From: Mucilaginibacter sp. PAMC 26640
GTDB taxonomy: Bacteria > Bacteroidota > Bacteroidia > Sphingobacteriales > Sphingobacteriaceae
Reading direction: 5' to 3'
Assembly: GCA_001596135.1 (NCBI GenBank)
Contig: CP014773.1
Coordinates: forward strand, 1,984,001 to 2,048,000
DNA: 64,000 bases
The translations under genes were made by a program, and so were the position numbers. Positions 45,775 through 54,437 of the stretch are shown one piece after another (position 1 is the first letter of the stretch; each line of letters begins with the position of its first letter). Under the pieces are notes generated by a model. That model had not been told where the DNA came from and made no database searches. It was given only the letters and a program-made list of their open reading frames with translations.

Positions 45775-45848
45775 ATCTACAAAATTAGTTAAAAATGTTT
45801 TAAATGTAGTAAGGCAAGAAATGGTTACAGAAGTTTGACGGAGAAAGT

Positions 45849-45992
45849 TGGTAAGTCGGAAAGTCCGTAAGTCGGAAAGTCCAGAAGTCGGTAAGACGAA
45901 ATCTGTGCGCATGTAAAAGCCCCTGAGCTAAGTTCAGGGGCTTTAAATATTTTTCTTACGGACTTACCGACTTTCCGTCTTCCGGACTTCCT
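45849..45992. repeat. inverted repeat clusters flanking a terminator
   Basis: GTCGGAAAGTCCGTAAG-type units at 45849-45900 and their inverted counterparts (CTTACGGACTTACCGACTTT) at 45956-45990 bracket the hairpin at 45916-45944. The unit is shared with the run at 28258-28415. Together they look like a small palindromic element of about 140 bp. Confidence 0.75.
45916..45944 (-). terminator. terminator of ytxJ
   Basis: Arms AAAGCCCCTGA and TCAGGGGCTTT (11 bp), lying downstream of ytxJ on the minus strand and upstream of lipA. Confidence 0.9.
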
Positions 45993-45993
45993 G

Positions 45994-46323
45994 CTAATTC
46001 AGAACGCTGATTGTCTCGTCTACAGAAATTCCTCCGTGTGACTGATCCAACACGCATTCACCATCTTTTATCAACAATAACTGTGGCGATTCATGATGCA
46101 CATGGAAATCTTGGGCTATCTTGGCAGAAAGGTCACGGTTTTTTAGCAGGTCTAAAAAGTATAAAGGCATATCTGCCGGTAGATTTTCCCAATCCAGCTC
46201 AAAGCGCCTTTTGGCCATCATACTGATAGAACAGCGGGTGCTATGCTTAAAAATTAAGCTGTAACCTTGTTGTTGTTTTATATTATTCAGCTGATCAGCC
46301 GAATTAAGCGATATCCATTCCAT
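45994..46323 (-). CDS. ytxJ: bacillithiol-system redox protein YtxJ
   Basis: A 109-residue monothiol thioredoxin-fold protein. The start MEWISLNSADQLNNI, the FKHSTRCSISMMAKRR active-site region with Cys near residue 31, and the ending ESPQLLLIKDGECVLDQSHGGIS are typical of YtxJ. It is thought to reduce bacillithiol mixed disulfides. It matches BshA encoded 17 kb upstream, so a bacillithiol-based redox system is inferred. Monocistronic, with its terminator inside a palindromic repeat. Confidence 0.88.
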   Translation of the reverse strand: MEWISLNSADQLNNIKQQQGYSLIFKHSTRCSISMMAKRRFELDWENLPADMPLYFLDLLKNRDLSAKIAQDFHVHHESPQLLLIKDGECVLDQSHGGISVDETISVLN

Positions 46324-46416
46324 AAAACAAAATTAAAAGTATAAACCCTTTTAAAAGTAAATACAATGTAAAACTGCTTAAAGTTTCGGGTCAGATGCGA
46401 AAAATGACAATCTCCG

Positions 46417-46527
46417 TTACCTGCCCCTGTTAGGATAAGAGCCGTAAGCAGGGCATAATTTGCTCGAGCAAGCTGATATGCTGCTGATGGCCAATGCGAT
46501 AACAATGATGTAAACTATTTTTTTCAT
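46417..46527 (-). CDS. small lipoprotein, 36 residues
   Basis: A 36-residue predicted lipoprotein. The signal sequence MKKIVYIIVIALAISSIS is followed by a lipobox and Cys20, then SSKLCPAYGSYPNRGR. Only about 17 residues remain after lipidation, so it is a tiny envelope peptide. A CPAY core in tiny lipoproteins is, as I recall, repeated in other Bacteroidota, but this was not checked. It is too short for usual length cut-offs. No close partner gene overlaps it. Confidence 0.7.
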   Translation of the reverse strand: MKKIVYIIVIALAISSISACSSKLCPAYGSYPNRGR

Positions 46528-46555
46528 CTTTAATAAATATACGATTTATACGTCT

Positions 46556-47053
46556 CTAGCTTTTTAATGTTTCAGCCAATTTAGCCATTTTTATGGCAGT
46601 GACAGCAGCCTCCTCACCTTTATTTCCGTGTTTACCGCCTGCCCTGTCAATAGCCTGCTGTTGATTATCGGTTGTAAGTACCCCAAATATAACAGGTTTT
46701 GAATATTTTATGGCAACATTACTTACGCCATTTGCCACTGCGTTGCAAATAAAATCGAAGTGCCGGGTTTCACCCTGTATAACACAACCCAGGCAAATTA
46801 CGGCATCAAACTTACCCGTTTGTAATAGCAGCTCAGCACCGCTGGTTAGTTCAAAACTTCCAGGTACCGGGTAACTGTGAATATCAGCGGCATTTGCGCC
46901 ATATTGAAGCAGGCTGTTGTAGGCACCCTGGTATAAAGCGTTGGTGATTTCGGCATTCCATTCGGCAACCACAATGCCAAAAGTAAATCCCTCTGCCGAT
47001 GGAATTTCGGAAGCTGTTGAAAAATCAGAAAGGTTTTTTAATGCGGAAGACAT
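46556..47053 (-). CDS. ribH: 6,7-dimethyl-8-ribityllumazine synthase
   Basis: A 165-residue lumazine synthase, the penultimate enzyme of riboflavin synthesis. Visible are FGIVVAEWNAEITNALYQGA near residue 23, the VPGSFELTSGAELL loop near 66 and CVIQGETRHFDFICNAVA near 90, with the family GGKHGNKGEEAAV near 138. ATG at 47053 (MSSALKNL) is preferred over an extension to 47137. It is monocistronic here and no other rib gene occurs in the window. It usually assembles into a 60-subunit shell. Confidence 0.95.
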   Translation of the reverse strand: MSSALKNLSDFSTASEIPSAEGFTFGIVVAEWNAEITNALYQGAYNSLLQYGANAADIHSYPVPGSFELTSGAELLLQTGKFDAVICLGCVIQGETRHFDFICNAVANGVSNVAIKYSKPVIFGVLTTDNQQQAIDRAGGKHGNKGEEAAVTAIKMAKLAETLKS

Positions 47054-47187
47054 ATTGATTAATGTAAATGTTGGAATGGTTATGGGTGCAAAGGTTGCTA
47101 AAAGACGGTAAAAAACAAAGGGTTGAAAAGGAAGCAACGCCCTTCGACTTTTACAACCCTTTCAACCCTCAGAATATTTTAAACCGG

Positions 47188-47865
47188 TTACGATTTGGTT
47201 TCGCTGCGGGCTATGTACTCGTCTATATTTTGTGCTTCCTGGCTTGTTGGATAATCAGATTTGATCTTCTTGTAAGTGTCGGTAGCCGATTTGTTGTCAT
47301 TTTTAGCTTCGTAAACCAAGCCTAATTTTTTCAGATACACCGGAGAAAGAAACTGGTTGTTAGCTTTATCGATCGCTTTCTTAAAGTAGGTTTCAGCTTT
47401 ATCAAAGTCTTTTAACTCTACATATGCATCAGCAGCACCACCAAGTGCTTCTGCAGCAACCATGATATCGTCACCGCGGTAGCTGTCAAAGTTCTCTATC
47501 GCTTTGCGATATTCGCCTTTGTTTAAATAAGCAACACCTAAATAAAAATAAGCAAGATTGGCGGTTTTAGTATTGCTGTAATCACTGATGATCTTTTCGA
47601 AACCAGGGTAGCTGTCGGCGCCTTTGATGGCTTTATCCCAATCCTTTTTCGCCCAGTAATCTTGCGCAACGTGCATTTGGTTTGCAGCAGTAACTTCGCG
47701 CGGGCCCAGGTACAATTTAAGATAAGCAATATATATGATCACCATTAAAACTATAGCAGCAGCTATAAATAATAAGCTTTTCTGATTTTCCTGAACAAAA
47801 CTACCACTCTTTACTACCACTTTATCTTCGGTTGTAGTTTTGGTATTTACCTGCGTTGCTGACAT
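47188..47865 (-). CDS. TPR-containing membrane protein, YfgM-like
   Basis: A 225-residue protein with one N-terminal transmembrane helix (residues 30-49) and tetratricopeptide-like helices from about 70 (NKGEYRKAIENFDSY, LKDFDKAETYFKKAI, SATDTYKKIKSDYP). This layout is similar to YfgM, an ancillary factor of the Sec translocon and periplasmic chaperone network, and is common beside ribosome or recF genes in Bacteroidota. It is transcribed alone, 134 bp from ribH. Confidence 0.82.
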   Translation of the reverse strand: MSATQVNTKTTTEDKVVVKSGSFVQENQKSLLFIAAAIVLMVIIYIAYLKLYLGPREVTAANQMHVAQDYWAKKDWDKAIKGADSYPGFEKIISDYSNTKTANLAYFYLGVAYLNKGEYRKAIENFDSYRGDDIMVAAEALGGAADAYVELKDFDKAETYFKKAIDKANNQFLSPVYLKKLGLVYEAKNDNKSATDTYKKIKSDYPTSQEAQNIDEYIARSETKS

Positions 47866-48294
47866 TTGTATTTAAAAATTAAGTTTGCAAAAATACGGTT
47901 TTCAAAACTTTTAGCAAATAAATATTTTGGCTGATAATGCATAGGTGAAGGATGGTTTAAGACATGTTATATTTACTGCCGGCAGGAGCGGAGAAGAAGC
48001 AGAAAATTCACAGAGTTCGCTTTGCTCATTTAACTTTTGTGGGGTGTAATTAGAAGTTTTGCACATCTTTAAAAATTAAGTGGTCGCCTAAGGCCCCGTA
48101 CTTTTTACTGCAACTATTTATTTTAGGCCGCTGACGGTAGCGGCCTGTTATCCGGAGGGTTCCGTTCAAACCTAAGCCAACATTTTTGGCGAGCTTCTTG
48201 GTTTCATTCAGGCAATGGGATGCTTCTTTCAATATCTGTGCAATCACATCTTAAATCGGTTAAATCGCAAACTAATCTGTAAATTTGCCATCCC
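47866..48294. other. gene-poor gap before recF
   Basis: A 429-bp gap. It holds an 8-bp perfect inverted repeat, AGGCCGCT (48125-48132) and AGCGGCCT (48139-48146). A minus-strand frame at 48050-48247 has no recognised domain and is not called. A TAAATTTG -7 box at 48280-48287 belongs to recF. Confidence 0.6.
48280..48287 (+). promoter_or_regulatory. -7 box of recF
   Basis: TAAATTTG (TAnnTTTG) lies 8 bp before the recF ATG at 48295. No clear -33. Confidence 0.5.
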
Positions 48295-49395
48295 ATGTAC
48301 TTGCAGCATCTTTCCTTTTTAAATTTTAAGAACTATACCGAGGCCGAGCTTACCCTTAGTCCGGGTGTAAACGCTTTTGTTGGTAACAACGGTGCCGGCA
48401 AAACCAACCTGTTGGATGCCGTGCATTACCTTTCACTTTGTAAAAGTTATTTTAACCCCATAGATAGTCAGCAGATAAAACAAGGCGCCGACTTCTTCAT
48501 GATCAATGGCGTTTTTCAAAAAAACAACCAGAAAGAAGTTGTTGCCTGCGGATTAAAGCGGAATCAAAAAAAGCAATTTAAGCGAAACAAGAAAGATTAC
48601 CAGCGCCTTGCCGATCATATTGGGCTACTGCCGCTGGTAATGGTATCGCCCTACGATATCAGCATTATTATAGAGGGGAGTGAAGAGCGCCGTAAGTTTA
48701 TCGATAACGTTATCTCGCAAACAGATCATCAGTACCTGGATGAATTGATCGCTTACAACAAGTTTTTGGCTAACCGCAATGCTATGCTCAAACAAATTGC
48801 AGATACCGGCCGATACGACCCTGATCTGCTGGCCGTGCTGGACGAGCAACTCAGCGTTTCCGGTTCCCGCATTTTCGACAAGCGCCGGGCATTTATGGAG
48901 ACTTTTACACCCATATTTAACGAACATTATAGTTTTATAAGCGGGGACGCGGAGCAGGTTGATCTGATCTATGAATCGCAATTGCTCAACGGCAGCCTTG
49001 ATGCTTTATTAAAGAAGAATATCGAGAGGGACAGGATTCTGGAGCGAACAACCTCCGGTATTCACAAGGATGATCTGCAGTTTACTATCCACAGCATGCC
49101 AATGAAGAAATTTGGTTCACAGGGGCAGCAAAAATCCTTTCTGATCGCGCTAAAACTCGCTCAATATACTTTCTTAACCCAGAAGAAAGGCTTTAAGCCG
49201 CTGCTGTTATTAGATGACATTTTTGATAAGCTGGATGAAGGCCGCGTTACCAAGCTGATGCAAATGGTGAGTAACAATGATTTTGGGCAGGTATTTATCA
49301 CCGATACGAGTGTTGGCCGGGTACAGCAGGTTTTTGAGGCGATTAACGTCGATGTTAAACTATTTAAAGTAGCAGGAGGAGGTATAGATGCGTAA
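48295..49395 (+). CDS. recF: DNA replication/repair protein RecF
   Basis: A 366-residue SMC-like ATPase that loads RecA at single-strand gaps. The N-terminal Walker A GNNGAGKTNLLDA lies at residues 29-41 and the C-terminal Walker B LLLDDIFDKLDEGR near 302. It also has the signature FGSQGQQKS near 265. Its 3' end overlaps a DUF721 gene by 8 bp, a pairing often conserved in Bacteroidota. It is divergent from the TPR gene. Confidence 0.95.
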   Translation: MYLQHLSFLNFKNYTEAELTLSPGVNAFVGNNGAGKTNLLDAVHYLSLCKSYFNPIDSQQIKQGADFFMINGVFQKNNQKEVVACGLKRNQKKQFKRNKKDYQRLADHIGLLPLVMVSPYDISIIIEGSEERRKFIDNVISQTDHQYLDELIAYNKFLANRNAMLKQIADTGRYDPDLLAVLDEQLSVSGSRIFDKRRAFMETFTPIFNEHYSFISGDAEQVDLIYESQLLNGSLDALLKKNIERDRILERTTSGIHKDDLQFTIHSMPMKKFGSQGQQKSFLIALKLAQYTFLTQKKGFKPLLLLDDIFDKLDEGRVTKLMQMVSNNDFGQVFITDTSVGRVQQVFEAINVDVKLFKVAGGGIDA

Positions 49396-49678
49396 AACAA
49401 ACGACAAATCGTTGAAGGAAGCCATTGAGCAGATGCTGAATGTTTACAAGATCAGGCGCCGTTATGATGAAACCGCTATTGTAAATTTATGGCCTGAATT
49501 GGTGGGCAAATCTGTGGCTAACCGAACGAAAGAGCTATTTATCAGGGATAAAAAGTTGTTTCTGCGGATAGAATCGTCAGTAATTAAAAATGAATTGGTA
49601 ATGATGCGCAGTCAGATCATCCAAAAGATAAACGACGATGCTAAATCAATACTGATAGAAGATATCGTGTTTTTGTAA
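49388..49678 (+). CDS. DUF721 protein
   Basis: A 96-residue small DUF721 (DciA-like) protein with KRRxYDETAIVNLWPELVG-type start KIRRRYDETAIVNLWPEL at 17-34 and a C-terminal LFLRIESSVIKNELVMM. The family includes DciA, a loader of the replicative helicase in many bacteria lacking DnaC. Overlap by 8 bp with recF suggests a linked replication role, inferred. Ends 1 bp before a convergent minus-strand gene. Confidence 0.88.
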   Translation: MRKTNDKSLKEAIEQMLNVYKIRRRYDETAIVNLWPELVGKSVANRTKELFIRDKKLFLRIESSVIKNELVMMRSQIIQKINDDAKSILIEDIVFL

Positions 49679-49876
49679 TTATTTTCTGCCCAACTTCACA
49701 CGTGAAGAGATGCCGCGCAGTGCATCATCCATAATACCGGAAAATATCAGCAGGAAAATACCCGGGAAAATAAAGGCAAATTGTGCTTCAGGATGATATC
49801 TGAAAATATCAAGGGAAATGATCAGGATCGTCACGATGATTATGGAATAAATTGCATACTTAAGCAGTGACTTCAT
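49679..49876 (-). CDS. small membrane protein, 65 residues
   Basis: A 65-residue predicted membrane protein with two hydrophobic helices (residues 8-23 and 33-48) and a basic C-terminal tail (ISSRVKLGRK). It is 1 bp from the convergent DUF721 stop. No family is recognised. Two-TM topology and length make it a plausible gene. Confidence 0.6.
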   Translation of the reverse strand: MKSLLKYAIYSIIIVTILIISLDIFRYHPEAQFAFIFPGIFLLIFSGIMDDALRGISSRVKLGRK

Positions 49877-50002
49877 TTCCTTAGAATATTAACGGTTGTT
49901 AAACTGGGATAACAACGTAAAGCTAGATACTAATATTGTAAAAAGCAAGTAGATGCGAAAATAAACTGGTTGTAACTAGGTAGTTACAACCAGTTTAACT
50001 AC

Positions 50003-50422
50003 TTAAAATTTCTCAAAAGCCGAAAAGAAGAAACTTCCTTCTATTTCAGCGTTCTCGTCAGAATCTGAACCATGCACAGCATTGGCATCAATTGATTTTG
50101 CAAAAAGGTTGCGGATGGTACCTTTATCAGCCTTGGTGGGATCGGTAGCGCCTATAAGCGTACGGTAATCAGCAATGGCGTTGTCCTTTTCCAATATAGC
50201 GGCAACGATAGGACCGGAAGACATAAAAGCTACTAAATCAGCATAAAAACCGCGCTCGCTGTGTACTGCGTAAAACTCGCCGGCTTTTTCAGGGCTTAAT
50301 TTTGTGTATTTAAGCGCTACGATTTTGAAACCGGCTTTAGTTATCTGGTCTAAAATAGCGCCGATGTGGCCGTTGGCAACACCATCGGGCTTTATCATTG
50401 TAAATGTTCTGTTGTTTTTCAT
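50003..50422 (-). CDS. ndk: nucleoside diphosphate kinase
   Basis: A 139-residue NDP kinase that moves the gamma-phosphate between nucleotides through a phosphohistidine. The active site [15 protein letters not shown] places the His near residue 116. The start [17 protein letters not shown] is characteristic. Length is normal. It is divergent from nrnA across 141 bp. Confidence 0.97.
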   Translation of the reverse strand: MKNNRTFTMIKPDGVANGHIGAILDQITKAGFKIVALKYTKLSPEKAGEFYAVHSERGFYADLVAFMSSGPIVAAILEKDNAIADYRTLIGATDPTKADKGTIRNLFAKSIDANAVHGSDSDENAEIEGSFFFSAFEKF

Positions 50423-50516
50423 CTTATGGTTTAATCGTTTAGTTAGATCAATAAAATCGGCGCAAAAATAGGCTTTTCCAACTGAAACATAAAGCTTTTA
50501 CCCTCAAATAAGGTGT

Positions 50517-50544
50517 TTGTATTTAATTAATTTATTTAGCTTTG
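50517..50544 (+). promoter_or_regulatory. promoter of DHH phosphoesterase gene
   Basis: TTG at 50517-50519 and TAGCTTTG (TAnnTTTG) at 50537-50544, spacing 17 bp. ATG follows at 50564. Confidence 0.6.
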
Positions 50545-50563
50545 CAGCTTCTTTTAAAAATTG

Positions 50564-51574
50564 ATGTTGGATTTAGCCTCGCTTGCAGAACTTTTAGCTC
50601 AGCCCCAAAAAATAGTTATTACAACGCATCATAAACCAGATGGCGATGCCATGGGTTCTTCTTTAGGTTTGTATAACTACCTCATACAACTCGGCCACCA
50701 TGCGCAGGTGATTGCTCCTACCGATTATCCCGACTTTTTAAACTGGATGCCGGGTAACGAGGAGGTGATGATCTACACTGAGGAGTCTGAAAAGGCAGCC
50801 ACCCTGATTGCTGATGCGGCTATTATTTTTTGTCTGGATTTTAACAGCCTAACCCGCATTAACCAGATGGGTGTGCTGGTTGGCGAAAGTAAAGCTTATA
50901 AGGTGATGATAGATCATCACCTGGAGCCTCAGGATTTTGATGATTACCGCTACTGGAACATTGGTGCCTGTGCAACTGCCCAATTAGTGTATACCTTTAT
51001 TGCAAATGAACTAAATCATAAAGAATATATAGACAAAGATGTGGCCACCTGCTTATATACAGGCATCCTTACCGATTCGGCATCTTTCCGTTTGCCAAAT
51101 ACTACATCTGATGTTCACCGCATTGTTGCCGAGCTGATTGATGCCGGCGCAGTAAACTGGCGCATTCATGAATTGATCTATAACAGCGCATCAGAAAACC
51201 GGCTGCGGTTTTTAGGGCATTGCCTGGCCAATTGCCTTGAGATACTACCCGAGTACAATACAGCTATTATTGCCGTTAGTAAAACCGATCTTGCTATGTT
51301 TGATGTAAACACAGGCGATACGGAAGGAATTGTTAATTACGCACTTTCTATGGGCAGCATTAGGTTGGCTGCTTTTATTGTGGAGCGTACCGATATGGTA
51401 AAACTATCTTTACGCAGCAAAGCGGAGTTTCCGGCCAATGAGATTTGTAAAAAATATTTCAGCGGTGGCGGTCACCGCAATGCAGCCGGGGGGCAGTCTG
51501 ATAAACCTCTTGAAGCAGTTGTAGCAGAATTTAAATCGATATTACCAGAATATAAAAAACTATTAATACAGTAA
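50564..51574 (+). CDS. nrnA: DHH phosphoesterase, NrnA-type
   Basis: A 336-residue DHH/DHHA1 phosphodiesterase degrading nano-RNA and 3'-phosphoadenosine 5'-phosphate. Metal ligands appear in HHKPDGDAMGSSLGLYNYL near 21-39 and DHHLEP near 115, and the DHHA1 end GGGHRNAAGGQ is near 306. ATG at 50564 is preferred over the TTG at 50561. It heads a unit with two FKBP genes (7 and 49 bp gaps). Confidence 0.9.
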   Translation: MLDLASLAELLAQPQKIVITTHHKPDGDAMGSSLGLYNYLIQLGHHAQVIAPTDYPDFLNWMPGNEEVMIYTEESEKAATLIADAAIIFCLDFNSLTRINQMGVLVGESKAYKVMIDHHLEPQDFDDYRYWNIGACATAQLVYTFIANELNHKEYIDKDVATCLYTGILTDSASFRLPNTTSDVHRIVAELIDAGAVNWRIHELIYNSASENRLRFLGHCLANCLEILPEYNTAIIAVSKTDLAMFDVNTGDTEGIVNYALSMGSIRLAAFIVERTDMVKLSLRSKAEFPANEICKKYFSGGGHRNAAGGQSDKPLEAVVAEFKSILPEYKKLLIQ

Positions 51575-51581
51575 AATAAAA

Positions 51582-52559
51582 ATGAGGAAGAACCTAATGA
51601 TTGTTGCGATTGCTGCCTTAGGATTAGCAAGTTGCAAAGGTGGATTTAAACAGGCCGAAGGCGGTTTGTTGTATGACATCGTTACCGATAAATCGGGCCC
51701 TACAATAAAAACAGGCGACTTTTTAAGCCTGAACTTGGTACTTAAAACTGAAGGTGATTCGGTTATCAACAGCACTTATGAGATGGGGCACCCTATCCAG
51801 ACGTTGATGCCGAAAGTTCAGAAAAAAGGTGATGTAACCACTGGCTTTTTGTTAATGAGCGAAGGCGACAGCGCTGTATTTAAAATGAATTTGGATACCA
51901 TCTTCAAAAAAGGGCAACCTAAGCCACCGGGCTTAAAAGGTAAATATCTTATTTACACTGTTAAAGTAGAAAAAGTTATTCCGCGCGGAAGCCTGAGCGA
52001 GGTTGTATTCCAGGGCCGCATTTCTGAATTTGTAAAAGGGCAATCAGAAGTTATCAAAAAAGAAGAACTGGCTAAAATCAAAAAATATGCCGACGATAAC
52101 AAAATGACGGTATCAACTACTGCATCCGGCCTTTCCTACCAGATCACAAAACCAGGCACCGGCGAAAAAATTGCAAATGGCGATACAGCCGTTGTAAACT
52201 ACACCGGTAAATTAATGAAAAACGGTAAGGTGTTTGATAGCAGCATTAAAGAAGAAGCTGTAAAAGCGGCAACCGCCAACAAAATGCCTATTGATCCGCG
52301 TCGTCAGTATGCACCACTTCGTGTTCCTGTTGGCCAGGGTGGCGTAATAAAGGGTTGGGAAGAAGGCTTGTTATTGTTAAACAAAGGCAGCCAGGCAACA
52401 TTGCTTATTCCATCCTCTTTAGGTTGGGGCGAACAAGGCGCGCCGCCAATGATCCCGGCTTTTGCACCTGTAGTATTTACATTAGAGTTGGTTGATATTA
52501 TTCACCCAAACCCTAACGCACCTAAAACAACAGCACCGCAGCCACCTGCAATGAGATAA
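51582..52559 (+). CDS. FKBP-type peptidyl-prolyl isomerase lipoprotein
   Basis: A 325-residue predicted lipoprotein, lipobox ALGLASC with Cys near residue 18. Residues 25-135 are a degenerate FKBP-like domain (FLSLNLVLKTEGDSVINSTY) and residues 170-310 the catalytic FKBP domain (GDTAVVNYTGKLMKNGKVFD, VIKGWEEGLLLLNKGSQATL, PSSLGWGEQG). It should fold outer-envelope proteins. It is 7 bp after nrnA and forms a tandem pair with the next FKBP. Confidence 0.92.
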   Translation: MRKNLMIVAIAALGLASCKGGFKQAEGGLLYDIVTDKSGPTIKTGDFLSLNLVLKTEGDSVINSTYEMGHPIQTLMPKVQKKGDVTTGFLLMSEGDSAVFKMNLDTIFKKGQPKPPGLKGKYLIYTVKVEKVIPRGSLSEVVFQGRISEFVKGQSEVIKKEELAKIKKYADDNKMTVSTTASGLSYQITKPGTGEKIANGDTAVVNYTGKLMKNGKVFDSSIKEEAVKAATANKMPIDPRRQYAPLRVPVGQGGVIKGWEEGLLLLNKGSQATLLIPSSLGWGEQGAPPMIPAFAPVVFTLELVDIIHPNPNAPKTTAPQPPAMR

Positions 52560-52575
52560 TTGAAAAATATTTTAT

Positions 52576-52606
52576 AGCCTTCCGCGTTATGCGGGAGGCT
52601 TTTTTA
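52576..52606 (+). terminator. terminator between FKBP genes
   Basis: Arms AGCCTTCCGC and GCGGGAGGCT around GTTAT, with T tract. It separates the two FKBP transcripts at least partly. Confidence 0.85.
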
Positions 52607-52608
52607 TT

Positions 52609-53592
52609 ATGAAGAAAACTTTTTATACCCTACTAGCGCTGGCTGCATTTGCAGTGAATGCCAATGCACAAACAACCCAACGCTTACCAAACGGTGTGCA
52701 ATGCCAGGTAATTAAACAAAACCCGGGCGAAAAAATCAAACAAAGCGATGTGGTTACCTTCAATGTTGAGCAACGCACGGAAAGTGACTCGCTGCTGTTC
52801 AGCAGCTTTAAAATGGGGCAGGCGGTTAAAGTTCAGATCCAGCCATCCCGCAATGTTGGCGACCTGATGGATGTAATGCCATTGCTAACTGCCGGCGATA
52901 GCGCCATTGTTAAAGTACCTGTAGATTCTATCTTCAAAGGGCACGAAGATCAGCGCCCGGCATTTTTAAAAGCCGGCGGCAATATTGTTTACAAAGTAAA
53001 GGTGGAGAAGGTGCAAACCATAGCCGAGGCGATTGCGGAACGCAACGCAGCAATGGCAAAGGTAAAAGCACAGGAAACGATGTTGGCCGAGGCCTATGTT
53101 AAAGAACATAAACTGGTGATGAAAACCACCCCGTCAGGCTTGCGTTATGTGATTACGCAGCAGGGGAAGGGTGTAAAACCACTTAGCGGCGATTCAGTAA
53201 AAGTAAATTATGCCGGCCGCACGCTGGATGGAAAACTATTTGATACCAGCATCAAATCGGTGGCAGCTGCAGCCGGGGTTGAAAATCCTAACCGCCCCTA
53301 TGAGCCAATTGCATTCCCTGTAGGAATGAGTAAAGTGATTCGTGGCTGGGACGAAGGTTTACTCTTGTTGAACGAAGGCACAAAAGCAACCTTTATTATT
53401 CCATCTGCACTGGGTTATGGAGAGCAGGGTTCCGGTCCGGGCATTCCGCCGTTTAGTACACTTGTTTTTGATGTAGAACTGGTAAAAGTTACGCCCGCAA
53501 AGCGACTCGCATCCAAAGCTACCCGTGTTACTGCCAAAAAAGGTAGAGGCGCGGTAACCAAAAAACGAAACGCAGTTAAAAAGAAAAATTAA
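52609..53592 (+). CDS. exported FKBP-type peptidyl-prolyl isomerase
   Basis: A 327-residue exported isomerase with signal peptide ending NANAQ near residue 20, a degenerate N-terminal FKBP-like part and a C-terminal FKBP domain (VKVNYAGRTLDGKLFD, VIRGWDEGLLLLNEGTKATF, PSALGYGEQG). It differs from the upstream copy by lacking a lipobox and by a basic Lys/Arg-rich tail (residues 300-327), possibly surface or nucleic-acid binding. A clear tandem paralogue. Confidence 0.92.
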   Translation: MKKTFYTLLALAAFAVNANAQTTQRLPNGVQCQVIKQNPGEKIKQSDVVTFNVEQRTESDSLLFSSFKMGQAVKVQIQPSRNVGDLMDVMPLLTAGDSAIVKVPVDSIFKGHEDQRPAFLKAGGNIVYKVKVEKVQTIAEAIAERNAAMAKVKAQETMLAEAYVKEHKLVMKTTPSGLRYVITQQGKGVKPLSGDSVKVNYAGRTLDGKLFDTSIKSVAAAAGVENPNRPYEPIAFPVGMSKVIRGWDEGLLLLNEGTKATFIIPSALGYGEQGSGPGIPPFSTLVFDVELVKVTPAKRLASKATRVTAKKGRGAVTKKRNAVKKKN

Positions 53593-53600
53593 TCCAAGCA

Positions 53601-53634
53601 AAAGCCTTCTCACCCGGAGGCTTTTTTATTTTTG
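53601..53634 (+). promoter_or_regulatory. terminator overlapping tatD -7 box
   Basis: Arms AAAGCCT and AGGCTTT around TCTCACCCGG are followed by a T tract that continues into TATTTTTG (TAnnTTTG) at 53627-53634, 4 bp before the ATG of tatD. One sequence may serve to end one transcript and begin the next. Confidence 0.5.
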
Positions 53635-53638
53635 CAGC

Positions 53639-54406
53639 ATGGTATTAACCGATACGCATACCCATTTATATTACGAGGCGGATGATATTAAGCGCGCCGC
53701 TTTGATGCAGCGTTGTTTAGATAGCGGTGTGGAACGCTTATTTCTGCCCAATGTTGACGCCGCTTCTATCCCGATGATGAATGATCTGCTGGAAGCCTAC
53801 CCAGCTAATTGCTTTGGCATGCTGGGGCTGCACCCGTGTTCGGTAAAAGAGAACTGGGCGCACGAACTGGCGCTAATGCAACCCGCACTGCACAAACATC
53901 CTATTTATGCCATTGGCGAAATAGGGATTGATCTGTATTGGGATAAAAGCTTTTTAACCGAACAGATCCATGCTTTTAAATTGCAGATTAAATGGGCTAA
54001 GGAATTGCGTTTGCCCATTGTAATTCATTGCCGGGATGCCTTTAATGAGGTATACCAGGTACTGCAGGAGGAGCGTGGAGACGATTTGCGCGGCATCTTC
54101 CATTGCTTTGGCGGATCGCTGGAGCAGGCCCAAAGTGTGATTGACCTTGGTTTTTACCTTGGCATCGGGGGGGTGGTGACTTATAAAAACGGCGGACTGG
54201 ATAAAATCTTACCGCAAATTGATTTAAATCATGTGGTTTTAGAAACCGATTCTCCGTATCTTTCGCCTGTTCCGTATCGCGGCAAACCTAACGAAAGCTC
54301 TTATTTAACTTACATAGCCCAAAAGGTTGCAGACCTGTATAACATTAGTTTTACAGAAGTAGCCCGTATTACTACCGAAAATTCAAAAAAGGTTTTCGGG
54401 GTTTAA
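53639..54406 (+). CDS. tatD: TatD family metal-dependent DNase
   Basis: A 255-residue amidohydrolase-fold nuclease with metal ligands in DTHTHLYYEAD at 4-14, GEIGIDLYW near 98, HCRDAF near 130, the HCFGG segment near 155 and ETDSPYLSP near 207. It has 3'-5' exonuclease activity in characterised members. Start and length are normal. It lies in a + strand series with asparaginase. Confidence 0.93.
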   Translation: MVLTDTHTHLYYEADDIKRAALMQRCLDSGVERLFLPNVDAASIPMMNDLLEAYPANCFGMLGLHPCSVKENWAHELALMQPALHKHPIYAIGEIGIDLYWDKSFLTEQIHAFKLQIKWAKELRLPIVIHCRDAFNEVYQVLQEERGDDLRGIFHCFGGSLEQAQSVIDLGFYLGIGGVVTYKNGGLDKILPQIDLNHVVLETDSPYLSPVPYRGKPNESSYLTYIAQKVADLYNISFTEVARITTENSKKVFGV

Positions 54407-54437
54407 TTTATTATTGAAAAACGCATAAATCTGACCG

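Noticed and set aside
45775..45912. N-terminal extension of lipoyl synthase
   Set aside because: It is encoded by the GTCGGAAAGTCC repeat and lacks LipA similarity.
48150..48190. T-arm-like sequence suggesting a tRNA
   Set aside because: No cloverleaf with acceptor and anticodon stems could be drawn.
48050..48247. 65-residue minus-strand frame, perhaps a four-helix-bundle fragment
   Set aside because: No clear family match, no promoter, and it spans an inverted repeat.
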